The notes below the pieces were generated by a model that was not told where the DNA came from, did no database searches, and saw nothing but the letters and a program-made list of their open reading frames with translations. Both the position numbers and the translations under genes were made by a program. A stretch of 64,000 bases of DNA. Origin: Gerris lacustris (taxonomy: Eukaryota; Arthropoda; Insecta; Hemiptera; Gerridae). Numbering within the stretch: position 1 is the first letter of the stretch; each line of letters opens with the position of its first letter. The stretch is taken from positions 54,314,024 to 54,378,023 of the forward strand of contig OX578285.1 in NCBI GenBank assembly GCA_951217055.1, written 5' to 3'. Below are positions 1 to 13,180 of this stretch, in pieces.

Positions 1-414
1 GACATCTCTTCTGACCTTCACCACCTAGGCATAAGCAGGATTAGGATACAGAAGAGATGCTAGACATCTCTTCTGAACTTCACCACCTAGGCATAAGCAG
101 GATTAGGATATAGAAGAGATGGTAGACATCTCTTCTGACCTTCACCACCTAGGCATAAGCAGGATTAGGATACAGAAGAGATGGTAGACATCTCTTCTGA
201 ACTTCACCACCTAGGCATTAACAGGATTAGGAAACAGAAGAGATGATAGACATCTCTTCTGACCTTCACCACCTAGGCATTAACAGGATTAGGAAACAGA
301 AGAGATGGTAGACATCTCTTCTGACCTTCACCACCTAGGCATTAACAGGATTAGGATACAGAAGAGATGGTAGACATCTCTTCTGGCCTTCACCACCTAG
401 GCAAAAGCAAGATT
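1..414. repeat. 62-bp tandem array with hairpin junctions
   Basis: Seven head-to-tail units start at 1, 63, 125, 187, 249, 311 and 373, so the period is exactly 62 bp; the last unit breaks down near 414 and the array probably continues left of the window. Units differ by a few substitutions. Every junction contains the 11-bp inverted repeat CAGAAGAGATG / CATCTCTTCTG separated by about five bases, so each unit can form a small hairpin. The open frame running out of the array to 675 is not coding in character. Confidence 0.95.
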
Positions 415-1119
415 AGTAATGGTCGGAAGGACCGTTGGGCCGTAAACAGACTCAGACCAATAAACTGTAAACACTGTATTATTCACTTGAACATAAAACA
501 ACTTGCCACTCTTGTAGAATTATTAAATAAACTTGTTGAAGTTACAAGTTCACAAAAATGCATCAACAAATATTCTCTTCTTATCAACCATTTATCCTCT
601 ACGTTTCTCACTTTAGTCAAAATCATCTTAAAAATTATAGTAGCACACACGCATTTATTAAACTTAAAATATTGATTAAACTTGTGTTATTGCGCAGAGC
701 AATTATAGGTTTTAGTTTGGATTAAAAATGCTGATTTCTAGTTGGTCTGGCCAGGGTTTTAAACTATACACATATATTCCAACTGTTGCTCCATAAGTTA
801 AAAAGCATTATTATATTTTTTTGTCAGATAAGATACTTTGGACACAAGATTAGTTAAATATAATTTTATTTTAAGCTGGTGATCAAGCGTGAGGATATTT
901 GCGTAGGAAAAAGGGCCGATATCTATTATCATTTTACGACGGCGGACTTATCTTTATCTGTTGTATTGTTGTTGGTTTTAATTCGAGATCTTGGGTGAAA
1001 AAGGCTGGAAACGGTCGTCTATTTGAGTAAACCGGGGCGATGTGTTTAGCGGAATACACCCGAAACCAAATATCAGCCCACCTGATAATTTCTTTAGACC
1101 GAAATAAGTCTATGAAAAT
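415..1119. other. Unassigned AT-rich sequence
   Basis: No gene, RNA or mobile-element end could be supported here. Reading frames are short and show no recognisable protein motif. Confidence 0.5.
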
Positions 1120-1651
1120 TAGTTTTTCCGTGGTAGGCTGTGAAATAGTAACTTTAGAGCCTAAAAAACATAGCTAAAATCCATTTTTTCATTACGTGGA
1201 CTTAAAAAATCTTTTCATTACTCCTAGCTGTAAAGAAAAAATCTTTTACGTCCTAGGCACTAAAAGATTTTTTCTTTACGGCGGGTAGTTGTCAAAACTT
1301 CCGTTAGTAGTGCTGCAGTCTTTGTAGAAATGCTTCTAGTACGATAAAAATCCGCTAGATGTCAATGCGTTTTATTTATCTTTTCTTATAGTGTAACCTC
1401 ATTTTAAGGTTTCTTTTTTTAAGTCTTAAGTATGTACTAATATTTGTTATTATTATATATTGATTAGTGATTAATATTTAATGTTTTTTCATTGTCTGCT
1501 ACCTCGGAAAAAATAGCATATGCTACGCGACTTTGAAGTGTTTTTTCTTTACCTTGGCAATATTTACTGTCTCGCTTCGCTCGACAGTAAATGTAATTGC
1601 CGCGGTAAAGAAAAAACTCACTTCACAGCCTTGTAACATAATATACTATTT
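1120..1651 (+). mobile_element. Family A palindromic element, copy 1
   Basis: This stretch matches 27131-27636 in reverse complement over its whole length, which defines a dispersed element of about 500 bp. Near both ends lie GGCTGTGAA (1136-1144) and TTCACAGCC (1622-1630), a 9-bp inverted repeat. Inside are two large imperfect hairpins: AAGAAAAAATCTTTTA facing TAAAAGATTTTTTCTT near 1230-1275, and arms containing TTCTTTACC and GGTAAAGAA at about 1540-1620. There is no coding capacity, so it looks like a non-autonomous DNA element. No target duplication was identified and the superfamily is unknown. Confidence 0.75.
1538..1622. repeat. Long imperfect hairpin in family A
   Basis: Arms of roughly 35 bases starting GAAGTGTTTTTTCTTTACC and ending in its near-complement close around a GC-richer loop, CTCGCTTCGCTCGA, that is itself partly palindromic. 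The same hairpin is present in the second copy at about 27155-27245. Confidence 0.8.
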
Positions 1652-4343
1652 TTTGCACTCCTTTACTGGTAAGTAAGGCCAGAAAAGGTGCATAATTAGT
1701 GCAAAGACTGTTATAAACCAACGTTTGATTTTTTTTATAGATAAAGTTATTAAATAGACTGTATCCAACTCGTCTACACTAAATACGTGTTTTATTTTTC
1801 TTACCGAATCTAGCTTACTCGGCTAGCAGAGGTTGTTCCATTATCCTAGTCCATATTTTTACGATTACCAAGTTTTAAACACTTAATTTAGTAAAATAAA
1901 AAAATAAAATAAAAAATACATTAAACTATTAACAACTACAACTCAAGAAAAACCAAGGTTCAGTCAACCGTGTTAAAAATCGGTTAACATAAACAATTAA
2001 TAAATTATAATAATAGTTATATATTATAATATACAGACTAAAGAAGTATTTTATACAACAAACTTTAATATAAATTCTACTAAGTTGATAAAAAAAAAAA
2101 AAATAAAATAAAATAACAATGAAATCTAACGCCTTTTGTCGGTTTCCATTATCGTATATTGTCAAGCTTTATACGACTAAATCTTTACTCTCAAAATATA
2201 TATGATCAATCAAAACATTGTCTTTCATTTAGTTTAAATTTTGTAATCTATGTAAGTTGTAGTGAAATTATACAATGTGAAGAGATATTTAAATTGTATT
2301 TTTTTTTTAAATCCACAGCTTTGGCCGATTTAAATTCGAAAAATTTATAGATTTGTGAGTGTTTAAATGATAAATGGAGTATCTTATTTTGTATATTATA
2401 TAGAAGTTTTTGGTAAAAATGGGTGATAATTTAATTAGATGGTAGTCTTACTAAAAGTACCCTCACGAAATCTATAACCGGCACTACTCGTGATGACTGG
2501 TTTAGTCTACGTATCAGCTGTCGTATTTCACCGCCTGGTATTTATTGTCGACGGATATTGCGGGAAAAATGTATTTTCTTTTCTTGGCGTCTGCTTAAGA
2601 AAATAATTTTGTGGGTGTGACAGGGAGAAAGGTATAAAGAAGGTAGTGGGTAATATAAGACTAGTACTAGAATGTCTACGAGGCCGCGCGGGTCCTGTTC
2701 CGCGGGCACACAGGGTTAGGCCGCTACGTGTTACTAAATATAGCTAGCCTAGGCTTGTCTTTTAATAAGCAAAGTCGGTTCGACCTGGCAAACAAATATT
2801 CTGTAATAAACACTTACTCGGTCTTCTTTTGGCTGGGCTCGGGCTGACTGATACGATCAACATAGACGTTATTTTGGTGATATATTTGTCGTTCAGGGGC
2901 AACAAAAGAAAAGTAAAAAAATCAAATTAATTTACATGATTATATGTTGTTTGTTTACCTCAAATACTTCACAGTAGTGAGTGTGGTTTTGAAACTACAA
3001 AGATAACTGTGTGTAGCAAAACTTTATCTTTTTCGTTAATCGAATTTATTACTATTTTACTGTTACATTAAATCTTAAATTATTATATTTTATAAATCGT
3101 TAAAACATTATTTATATATTTACTGCAATACGTCAAACGTATAATAGATAATAGTGTTATTAAACATTTTATATGTTTAGCACTATCTTTTCAAATTTAA
3201 TTTTTTATAAGATTTTTTTTAAATATAAGAATGTTTATATTTGAAAATGTTTGTCTAATTCTACTAATAATGGATCTTCTTGTTATACTTACGTCTCTTC
3301 TTCTGAATCCCTGAAATTTAACAATTATATTTCATGAAGACCAGCTTTATATTATATACACATTAATCATGTTGAAACAGAAAAAAAATATATAAATACA
3401 TTCAAGCTATAAAAAAATGTGTTATTTTTCTTGACATTATTTTTTGTTCTCTTTCATAAAAATTAAAAAAAAATAAATATATATAAAAAAAAAAAAAAAT
3501 CCGAGCAGACACCATTGGTACAAAATCGTACTGGACGCACACATTCAATAACAAAAAACCCAAACAGAATAAGCCATGATGTGATATGAAAGAGATTATG
3601 TGAGACTTCGTGAAACGGACGAAGCCTGAAGTTCGTCATGCTATTTCAATAGCGTTTTCGTAGATTTCAATGAGTATAAACATGGATGTGATTATAATGT
3701 GTAATGAGTGAGAATAAATATGTGTACGGCCTTCTAAATATTTGGCAGGCTTTTAGAAGACCGTTGACATGCAATATTCGTAACATATTGACAGATACAT
3801 AGCTATTCACATCGTATTTAGTTCCATGCCCTATTTGTAATTACTAGATTAAAGTCGATTCTTTCAGAGAGGAGTATGCTATGCGATGAGAGATTATACT
3901 TGTCCAATTCAAAAAATGTATATCACGCTGCATAAAACTAGCAGTTTTATTGTTAGTAACCCGCTAACATCTTTTATCATAAAACTAAGGTATAATATCC
4001 GATTTGACTTTATTTTAAAAAAAGCAATTCTCAGGTGTAGTTCTTTCCAACAAGACTACATAAAAAAAAGGGACGATTAACGTAGAAAAAACCGAGAGCC
4101 TCTTTTATGTCCCCCTGCTCCATCATTATTTATTATTATTATTCACTTTAGTGGATATTAAAACTAAATGTTAAACGTCTTGGTCGAGCCATTACTGCGT
4201 TTTTTCTCAACTAAAATCTAACTTCAAATATATCAGTTTTCAAAATACTGTAATTACTTGTATAATTTGCTACTAATGGAAAACAACTTGGGTTTCGGAA
4301 GGTAAGCACATAGACAGACGAGCAAAAATAAAAACAGTAAGTC
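1652..4343. other. AT-rich sequence without supported gene
   Basis: Mostly A/T-rich DNA with short A and T runs. Somewhat less AT-rich sequence lies at about 2460-2900. Short frames at 1929-2165, 2159-2350 and 3886-4080 have no recognisable motif and low-complexity composition, so they are not called as genes. Confidence 0.5.
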
Positions 4344-4462
4344 GACACTAATCGTAATGGGACACTAATCGCAATGGGACACTAATCGTAATGGGACACT
4401 AATCGTAATGGGACACTAATCGTAATGGGACACTAATCGTAATGGGACACTAATCGCAATGG
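4344..4462. repeat. 17-bp tandem repeat
   Basis: Seven consecutive units of GACACTAATCGTAATGG start at 4344, 4361, 4378, 4395, 4412, 4429 and 4446. The only variation is T/C in the CGTAAT/CGCAAT position. Confidence 0.95.
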
Positions 4463-5762
4463 GACAAACTGATAACTGTAACAGAGCAACTGAAAAACAG
4501 TAATCTTATGATAAAGACACAGTAGTAGTAACAGTAGAGACAGGTAGAGTAAACACGATAATCTTAGCATAACGAATCATTAGTAGTAACCCAATTAAAC
4601 CTATCTAAGAGACGTCCCTGAGATTTCCTTTTGTTCAAATGTTATCCTATCCATAAACGTTTCATAGATTACCCTATCACCCCATTTTGAGTGTCTTATT
4701 GGGTCATCCTAACGATAGCCATGAATCATTGGCCAGAAGTAGGCCCATTAAGAATATCCTATGGATATCCAATTAAGGGTATCCTATGGATATCCATTTG
4801 AGGTTACTCTAACACATTGTAAAACATATATATCTAGTTTTGTATTCTTGCAAATAAGTAGATAGAATTGTTGGTTTTGTTATTCAATTTATTTCTAAAT
4901 TGAAATTGATTCGAATAGACGGAGAGTATTTTACTGTGAGTTAAAAATAAAGTTATATTTTCAAAGAAAAGCTTTTTGCGTATATTGCGTATATTAAACA
5001 AGTTAACAGATTAATTAGAAGAGGACTTATTTCGTTGTACAAACGATTTTGTCCGAGTATTGAAGCTTTGAAAAAATCTGGAATATTAAAAAGAAATTTA
5101 ATAAGTTTTGGTTTTTGTTTAAGTACCCATTATGCTTAAGTACCAATGGGTAAAGTCATCTGTGGATATCCTCTGGATGTTAGAAAGGTGGACATCAGGT
5201 CAGCCATAAGGTGTCTTTTTAGCATGCTTTCTACCATCCACGGCATGTGCCAAAATATCAAGTGACTGGTCCTATGGATATCGTATGGACAAAGACATGC
5301 TACTTTGGAACAGTAGTGACGTCGATTTAATGCAATAATCATTGAATGAAATCCTGGTAGTAGAAACAGCAGTAACACGTGGAGTTAAAACAATAATATT
5401 AGCACAAGGGGGAATAGTGATTAAGGGACTAAAAAATAGTACTAATATCAACGGGACCCTCTAGGAATAGTAACGAAAACGTTGCAAACATTATTGTACT
5501 GCTATTAGTATTGTTTATACCGTCTTAAGACACATAAGAAGTAACATTGGCGACAGGTAATAATTTTAGCAAATTTTAAAATACAACATTTATTTTCGGG
5601 ATTGATTAATAAAATTTAAATTTGTATTACCATGTAATGGAAATAATAAATTAAATAGTAAATGTTCAACGGATACAGTAAATAAACAAAATACAATGAT
5701 AAAATTTAACCGATTATTTAAATATGCCATCCAGTATAAAATCGGCTATAAGCTCTTGTCAC
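4463..5762. other. Unassigned sequence with short direct repeats
   Basis: TATCCTATGGATATCC occurs twice at about 4754-4796, and related ATCCTCTGGATG and TATGGATATC words recur at 5165-5290, suggesting a decayed repeat. No gene is supported. Confidence 0.5.
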
Positions 5763-6675
5763 CTCAAAAAAAGTACAAATTTATAATTCGAGTCGAATTA
5801 ACCGAGTACTCGGCGTACGTTAGTAAAAATATACGCCGAACACTCGGGCAATCTAAACAAATAGGTTAAGGTCATATGTGAAAAGGAGAAAGACGGCTCT
5901 TAAAAAAATATATTTATATAATTAACAGAAAGGGGTGTGGAAAAAGATATGCAAGGGATGTGAAAGGACGAATACTGAAGTGTAGGGTAGCAATATTTCT
6001 CTATTGTTGTTACATTCTGAAGGTTAGCCTGAAGCAAACTAATCTCAAAAAAGTACAAATTTATAATTCGAGTAGAATTAACCGAGTACTCGGCGTACGT
6101 TAGTAAAAATATACGCCGAACACTCGGGCAATCTAAACAAATAGGTTAAGGTAATATGTGAAAAGGAGAAAGACGGCTCTTAAAAAAAATATATTTATAT
6201 AATTGACAGAAGGGGGTGTGGAAAAAGATATGCAAGGGATGTGAAAGGACGAATACTGAAGTGTAGGGTAGCAATATTTCTCTATTGTTGTTACATTCTG
6301 AACGTTAGCCTGAATCAAACTAAGGGATGTGAAAGGACGAATACTGAAGTGTAGGGTAGCAATATTTCTCTATTGTTGTTACATTCTGAACGTTAGCCTG
6401 AAGCAAACTAAGGGATGTGAAAGGACGAATACTAAAGTGTAGGGTAGCAATATTTCTCTATTGTTGTTACATTCTGAACGTTAGCCTGAAGCAAACTAAG
6501 GGATGTGAAAGGACGAATACTGAAGTGTAGGGTAGCAATATTTCTCTATTGTTGTTACATTCTGAACGTTAGCCTGAAGCAAACTAAGGGATGTGCAAGG
6601 ACAAATACTGAAGTGTAGGGTAGCAATATTTCTCTATTGTTGTTACATTCTGAACGTTAGCCTGAAGCAAACTAA
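5763..6675. repeat. 280-bp direct duplication grading into 88-bp tandem repeats
   Basis: Two nearly identical blocks of about 280 bp begin at 5763 and 6044. The last ~88 bp of the second block is then repeated: AGGGATGTG starts at 6235, 6323, 6411, 6499 and 6587, exactly 88 bp apart. Each large block carries an imperfect hairpin with ACTCGGCGTA facing TACGCCGAACACTCGG. It is a young local array, since copies differ at very few positions. The frame at 6133-6318 is an artefact of the repeat. Confidence 0.93.
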
Positions 6676-8638
6676 TCTCATTGGTCCTCATGGCTAACAA
6701 ATCCATTGCACCAACCTCATAAAACACTGACCTATTTCAATGATATTGTAGTTTGACATTAGAATTGCATCAAGATTTGTATCTCAGATCAAATGCAGTT
6801 GATTAGGCTGTGATAAGCCATATTTATTTAAATTTTCTTATTTATTAATCTTTTGATTGTACGAGTAGTCAGTCTACTGTACCCCTTTGACCTTTTTTGG
6901 CTTTCCAATAACCTAAACCGACAGTGTACACAAACACCGAATTTCTTGACGGCAGAACTTCTCCACTTGGTGGTTTGATCGGAGGGGAGGCCCCTCCACC
7001 GACTCGAGGCGGGGTGAAACGGAATCCGGTTAGAAATAGCCCTAGTCGGCAGAGGAGGGGTACCTGAAATTAGAACGCACCGGGGCGCATGCGCCCTACA
7101 GACTACCGCCTTTTCTCCTAAATCTATCCTATTTCTTTTTAAATATCTTTTTAAAATTCATATATATAACTTTTCACTTGATCAGAGGTTTCCGAAGTCC
7201 GTGAAATTTATCAGCCTAAATTTAAAAAATATTCTAGAAACCTAAAAAGAATTTAAAATTAAATTATTAAATAAGTTGAGTTGACCGTTCCAAAAATAGC
7301 TTTGTTACAGCTCGGCATACGGACATATTTGGCATTGTTCCCACACACCCGAATAGTACAGGCTTCTGCCTCCCGGATTATGTTTCGTAGATTCGTATTC
7401 GGCTTGTCGAGGTAATGACAAGAAACATTCGTACAAGACCGAGACCACTAACTCGATCAAAATCCTTTTAATTACTAGGCACTGACTTCTTCTAGTCCCC
7501 TGTCAATTTTAAAATTAAACAAATCAGGCATGTGAACTAATTACTCAGTCAAAATAATATATCTGCTTAATTATTAATTCAGTTTTTTAAATAAATAACA
7601 AGACATGTCACAGCAGGCAATAATTCTCATCTCTCTTCGTTTAAAAAAACAATCCAATATCTAAATGAAATGTGACATGAGCAGCAAGACAACAATGCCA
7701 ATTGAACAAAAATGCCAGAAATGCAGGTCATTAAAAAAAATGCTATAAATAAAAAATTAAAACAATTGCATGGCAATAATATACAGGGAATGAAATAAAT
7801 AAATATAAAGACCTGTTGCCAAAAATAAAGTAGATTTTATATCATAATAATAATTATCTTTATAACAATCAACCTATAGAAGAAATATGTACCTTTCTAG
7901 TAAAAATAATTCCGTAAAAATAAAAAAAATATATTAATCATACTATTCAGAAGAGAAGAAATTAAAAAAAATATATATGTATATTTGTGTGTGTGTGACT
8001 GATTAGGTTTAAATGGAAGAGTGTGATAGTTGAATACTTTGACTGAATAGTTGAATACTTACGAATATTCCTCGTCCGACATGTTGATTGTTTAATAAGA
8101 CTCGATCAGCAGCTAACGCCTACAAAACACAATTGAATTTCCCGTTAAAAATTAAAATATATTAAATATTTTTTAATGTATAAAAATGAATAATATATTT
8201 CTAAAGGTATATTAAGTTTTATTAAAATAATTAAGTCCACGTTCTATCATAATAAACTACACGACATTAAATTATATTGAATATTCGATTAAATTATTTG
8301 TGGTTAAACGTTTGTGAGGAAAACGCTAGAAAACTTACAGAAGATTACAGGTCGAGCCTGCCGTACGAATGTTGACACGACAGTGATCTGGCTAGTCGTC
8401 CAGCCTCGGCCAAATCACCTTTGTTTCGCTTTACCCCCTCCCTGCCTCCCTCCCCCTACTTCGCTCCTCTAGGGGAGGCTCACAAAGCCTTCATCTTATA
8501 TTACATCTCCTCATATCGGGCCACCTTACCACTATTTAATATTTTCCCCACAATATTTATTTAAAAGAATAAAAATTAGTTTGTTTAATAGGTTATAATA
8601 ACTTTTATTTCATGCTTAGTCCTTAGAATTTTATTTAA
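6676..8638. other. Unassigned sequence with two GC-richer patches
   Basis: Mostly AT-rich, with GC-richer patches at about 6950-7110 and 8345-8490. I see no reading frame, RNA fold or repeat end that would identify them. Confidence 0.45.
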
Positions 8639-8644
8639 ATTATA

Positions 8645-8680
8645 CACACACACACACACACACATGTATATATATATATG
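8645..8680. repeat. (AC)n plus (TA)n microsatellite
   Basis: A short CA-dinucleotide run is followed by a TA run and then TTTA-rich sequence. Confidence 0.9.
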
Positions 8681-8955
8681 TATTTATTTATTTATATGTA
8701 TTGTATTTATGTCAAGCCCTCCTTTCTTTAAAACAGAATTTAAATGCTTTCTAGACTCAGTTGGCTGAATGAGACCGTGCACTGTGCACGTGCACGCAAA
8801 CCTGAGACTAGGGTAAAACACATTTAATTCGTAACTCTCGTTACTAGATTCGTTGTCGAATAGGAATAAGGCCTCTTTTGGTCTTTAGATTCTCGGTTAC
8901 CGTGGTTAGTCTGTCGATGCATCGGTTAATCGAACCGGGGTGTTTCGGTGCAGTT

Positions 8956-9379
8956 TTAAGTACTGGGTTTTTGCAACCCGGATCTTGATCCGGCGATGAT
9001 TCTCGTCGACCAGTAAATTTCCCCTTCGCCTGACTTCCGGAAAAAAGACGTTACCGAGGGAGGGCGTGCTTCATTCTCTGGGAACCGGTAGTGTCGTAGT
9101 CTCGACAGTACGAGTATTCCCTCTGGTTTCTGCGATTCGGGTACGTGTGTGCCTTCCCCGAGAATTTCGGCAGGAGTAGTCGCAAAATATAGGATATCAC
9201 GTACTTTGAAATGTAATTTTTCTCTTTGGAATTTTACAAGAGAAGAGCCTTTTAGCTCGTCCCAGGTCGAAGCCAAAAAGCCGTTCAAACTTCGCTCGTG
9301 CTTCTTTCCAACGCATTATTTTTTCTCCAATGATCGAATGAACTATCAATTTATTAAATTTCAATATACCATACAATAA
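8956..9379. other. GC-richer unassigned block with overlapping open frames
   Basis: A minus-strand frame of 110 residues (8956-9288) and a plus-strand frame of 76 residues (9149-9379) overlap. The composition is richer in G and C than the surroundings. Neither protein shows a domain I recognise, so coding status is undecided. It could be a decayed exon or part of an LTR-element leader. Confidence 0.25.
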
Positions 9380-10217
9380 TAAGAATTTTATACATTAAGC
9401 TTAAATATGCCAAGGCAGTACCTGTTTTCTCCAAGGAATCCGATTAAATTTAAACGTTGTTTTAATTCGTGAAACCCTTGACAGAGGAGGAAAATGGTTC
9501 TGTACGAATCGTTTTTACAGTAATAGAGATAAACAAAGTGTTTAGTACGGACTAGGAGTCGATACCTCCCACCCCCCTCCTATACAAAAATAATTAAACG
9601 AGCTGCACAAAAGGTAATGATTCCGATTGTTTAGAAAGAAACATTAACCTAAATATGTTACCGTCTGGAAAATTTAGTAAGTTTTACTTGACCGTAATAA
9701 TATTTGGTACTTTGGACATATAAATTCAAGTTGCTTCTACCGAGCGCAAAGCACTTCTACCTGCGAAGTATTTATTATATTTCATTAGAGAGTTTAGCCA
9801 GGCCGGCTGAGGGTCGGGTCCAGATCTACATTCTCCATTTTCCCTTGATCTAATTATTTAATAAAATTACACCCCTACTGTCGAATAAAATAGTAATTAT
9901 TATGCAAGGTTCGTAAAAATAACGTTAAATTAAAAGAGGTACAAAAAAAAGTAAATTAGGAGCGTGGTCGAGAAATGTGTGGCGAACCAAAACTCCGGAT
10001 CATAATAATATCATAATTTTTAACCATTGGTAAATAATTTTTATATGCTTTACTTCGCGGAAATTTTATATAATTTAAAATACTAGTGACCAAAAGTGAA
10101 ATATTCTAGACGTAGGTTGTTATGTTTATAAGTATAAAAATATTCAGTTGAACCAGTGTTTTTAACATTGAAAAAGCATTTATTAAATTTGAAGCCGAGC
10201 CATATACTTGCCCGACT

Positions 10218-10362
<145 letters not shown>

Positions 10363-10509
10363 ATATCTATATGTACATTTATATTTCCAAAGGTGAAAAC
10401 TGAGCCGCGCTCAATGCGCTTATGCGGCCAGTAAGCAAATCTAGATCTAAGGCTCTAATTTGCTGTAAGGTTTAATGTAAAATTGTATATTATCCACTGT
10501 ATTTTATTA

Positions 10510-10513
<4 letters not shown>

Positions 10514-10590
<77 letters not shown>
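10514..10590. repeat. (TA)n microsatellite
   Basis: An uninterrupted TA run of about 77 bp. Confidence 0.99.
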
Positions 10591-10591
<1 letters not shown>

Positions 10592-11422
10592 CGCTGCCTC
10601 GTAAGCTTCTAATAATTCCTTTTGTTAAGTTGTCCTAATAAAAAATGGCATTGATCCAAAACGACAGCGATGTACTAAAAATTTCCTAAATATTATAGTT
10701 TACTTGATTAATTTGCACTAGCTAACCGACGAAAGACCTTTCAGCTTCAATAATAATTTAACAGGGATAAGAAGTTATAAACGTCGTCTTGGCCGACCAA
10801 CAAGCACGATATCAATTAACTAATTATAAACTCACTTGAGCACTGCGTATTTAAACCTTCCCGGGTCCAGGTTAGCACTTGCTCAAATCATTGAATAAGC
10901 TATAATGGCAGATCACTTAATTTGAACTGTTATGACCAGTCGACAGTTTTAGAAGAAGTCGAACAGCCGAAAGCGGCGACCCCGTTTACATTAAAAAAGA
11001 ACGTTATACGAATGGGTCTAGAGTCGTCGGGATCTCTCAGGCTCCACTTACATATGAATCTCGTCTATATTTAGAATGTTTCATGGAGCCACGCCAAGTT
11101 TACAATAAAACTGTTTTAGCCGCCTCCGGTTGTCACAAGGGCTACGTACCATCGGTTCGCGTTAAGGGTCCAGACGGTATTACTTAGACGCAATGCAAGC
11201 GTCAAATTACGAGGAGCGCTTGCCTTGTTCTCTTCGTATGTTTCCGTCGGATCTGAATCGACTGCTATCTTTCGTTTTAGTCAAAGTAATGTTTCCTAAC
11301 TGCAAATTGAAGTCGACGCATTTCCGGATCTAGGCAGACTTAGTGGACCTATTCAGGAAGCGCGAACAGGACAACAATATTCCCGCAGTATTATGATTTC
11401 ATTAGTACTTTCCAGAAGTCAC
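10591..11422. other. Unassigned sequence
   Basis: Composition is less AT-extreme than the surroundings from about 10900. There is one open stretch of about 45 codons near 10935-11070 without a recognisable motif. No gene is called. Confidence 0.4.
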
Positions 11423-11765
11423 GGAGGTACCATTGCACCGGTGGAAGTTCCATTGCCTTACCTACAGGCGGAGGTACCATTGCACCGGTGGAAGTTCCAT
11501 TGCCTTACCTACAGGCGGAGGTACCATTGCACCGGTGGAAGTTCCATTGCCTTACCTACAGGCGGAGGTACCATTGCACCGGTGGAAGTTCCATTGCCTT
11601 ACCTACAGGCGGAGGTACCATTGCACCGTTGGAAGTTCCATTGCCTTACCTACAGGCGGAGGTACCATTGCACCGGTGGAAGTTCCATTGCCTTACCTAC
11701 AGGCGGAGGTACCGTTGCACCGGTGGAAGTTCCATTGCCTTACCTACAGGCGGAGGTACCCTTGT
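11423..11765. repeat. 47-bp minisatellite
   Basis: Units starting GGAGGTACC lie at 11423, 11470, 11517, 11564, 11611, 11658, 11705 and 11752, exactly 47 bp apart, with only scattered substitutions. Because 47 is not a multiple of three and the unit lacks plus-strand stops in any frame, all three plus-strand frames stay open (149, 117 and 102 residues) and encode the same rotating peptide. These are not evidence of a gene. Confidence 0.97.
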
Positions 11766-13180
11766 CTTACTCTCTTGTCATTTTAAACAACTCTAAATTC
11801 ATACAATCAAACTTATCACAAAACTCATTTTTACAAAAGTGAGAGAACATTTGGTTGCTATCAACTCTTGCCCTGTAAAAATGGGCCGGTCAAATAAAAA
11901 CTAAGTTTTCATTCTCTTTTGCGATATTTCATCCCCACTTGGGCCAAGCCCATGTGGGGCTTAATAATGGCCAATATGTTGTATTTTTCTAAATCATGTA
12001 AGAGTTAATGTTGTTACTAATTTTTAATAAATTACGATTTTAGCTGAAAAATGGTCCAAGTGGGGTTGAAATATCGCAATAGGGAATGAAAACTTAGTTT
12101 ATATTTAAAGCCGTAAGACCAAGGAATGGAATTCTGAATACTAATGTCTTCAAGTGTCTTTGCTAAGTTATAGTTGTTATAAAATTGGTTATTGAAAATT
12201 ATACTTAAATAATATAAAATTAGACACTGAAATTTAACACCAGCTTAATATAGATTATTGCCGCTTTACGCATAGAATTTTTTTTTTTTTTTTTTTTTTG
12301 GAAATCCGGCTAATAAGACCACATCCGACCCTTAACAAAGCTTAAAAGTAAATAACGTTTGGTTATCGTTTGTCGCGGCTCTAACTGAGGTAGTCTAAAA
12401 AGAGGTCGAACTGCTCGAGAGAACATGCAAGGCCGGATTTAGGCATTGGTGACATAGGCGCCCGTCTTGGGACCCCTACGACAAGGGGGCATTCACCACT
12501 AAGGATAGAGCAAAAAATCAAATCAAAAATGATTCCGTTAACTTTGGTAAGCTTTTAAGTAATACCTTCGTAGTTATAGAGGACACGACGAAAACACCTG
12601 CACACATTTATGAAAATGTTTAATTTGAGACGGCACACCCAAGACTGCCACGCCGTGTGTCGGCGTGGCTGTCACTACTCCAGGCTCCACTCGACTTCTT
12701 GGTGTTGGTAACGATACCGGATTTGAAAGACGGAAAGGGCAATGCATCACTTCAATTCACGTAATTTTTCAGTCAGTTTGATCAAGGATTTAAGAAAACG
12801 ATCATCAGCCATGAGTGGTGGATGTATAAAGCGCTTATAAAAAAGGATTTTAAGGTTTGTTTTCTCAATGTAGAAGTAGTACTGCAAATGAATTTAGCCC
12901 TCAAATACGGAATAAGAAGGGTAATAATATGGTAGCATTGTAGACCGTTCAAAAACAAGTGAAATAATGATGACTATTGTCATGACTTGTTTAGCTGTAC
13001 GAGTATATGTGTGAAACGTATTTAATCAATAACAGATATTCTTATAATCTTGAGTACAAGCATCCATTAATCCGAAAAATTGCGGAAATAAATCAGATAG
13101 TTTTGATATTTGTCACAGTAGTTTTAAAAAGTCTTTTAAAAATTCTGAGGGGAGTTATGGCCGCCATTGGGTCCAATTTT
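11766..13180. other. Unassigned sequence with poly(T) and a decayed element end
   Basis: It contains a poly(T) run at about 12280-12299 and a GGCCGGATTTAGGCATTGG segment near 12431 of the type often seen at DNA-transposon ends. A CACGCC/GGCGTG hairpin lies near 12651-12668. No gene is supported. Confidence 0.4.

Noticed and set aside
4344..4462. CRISPR array
   Set aside because: Units are contiguous 17-bp repeats without spacers, and the sequence is eukaryotic. The 62-bp and 88-bp arrays were rejected for the same reason.
11393..11842. Three overlapping proteins of 102-149 residues with internal repeats
   Set aside because: They are the three frames of a 47-bp minisatellite and encode the same rotating peptide; no codon preference or domain supports a gene.
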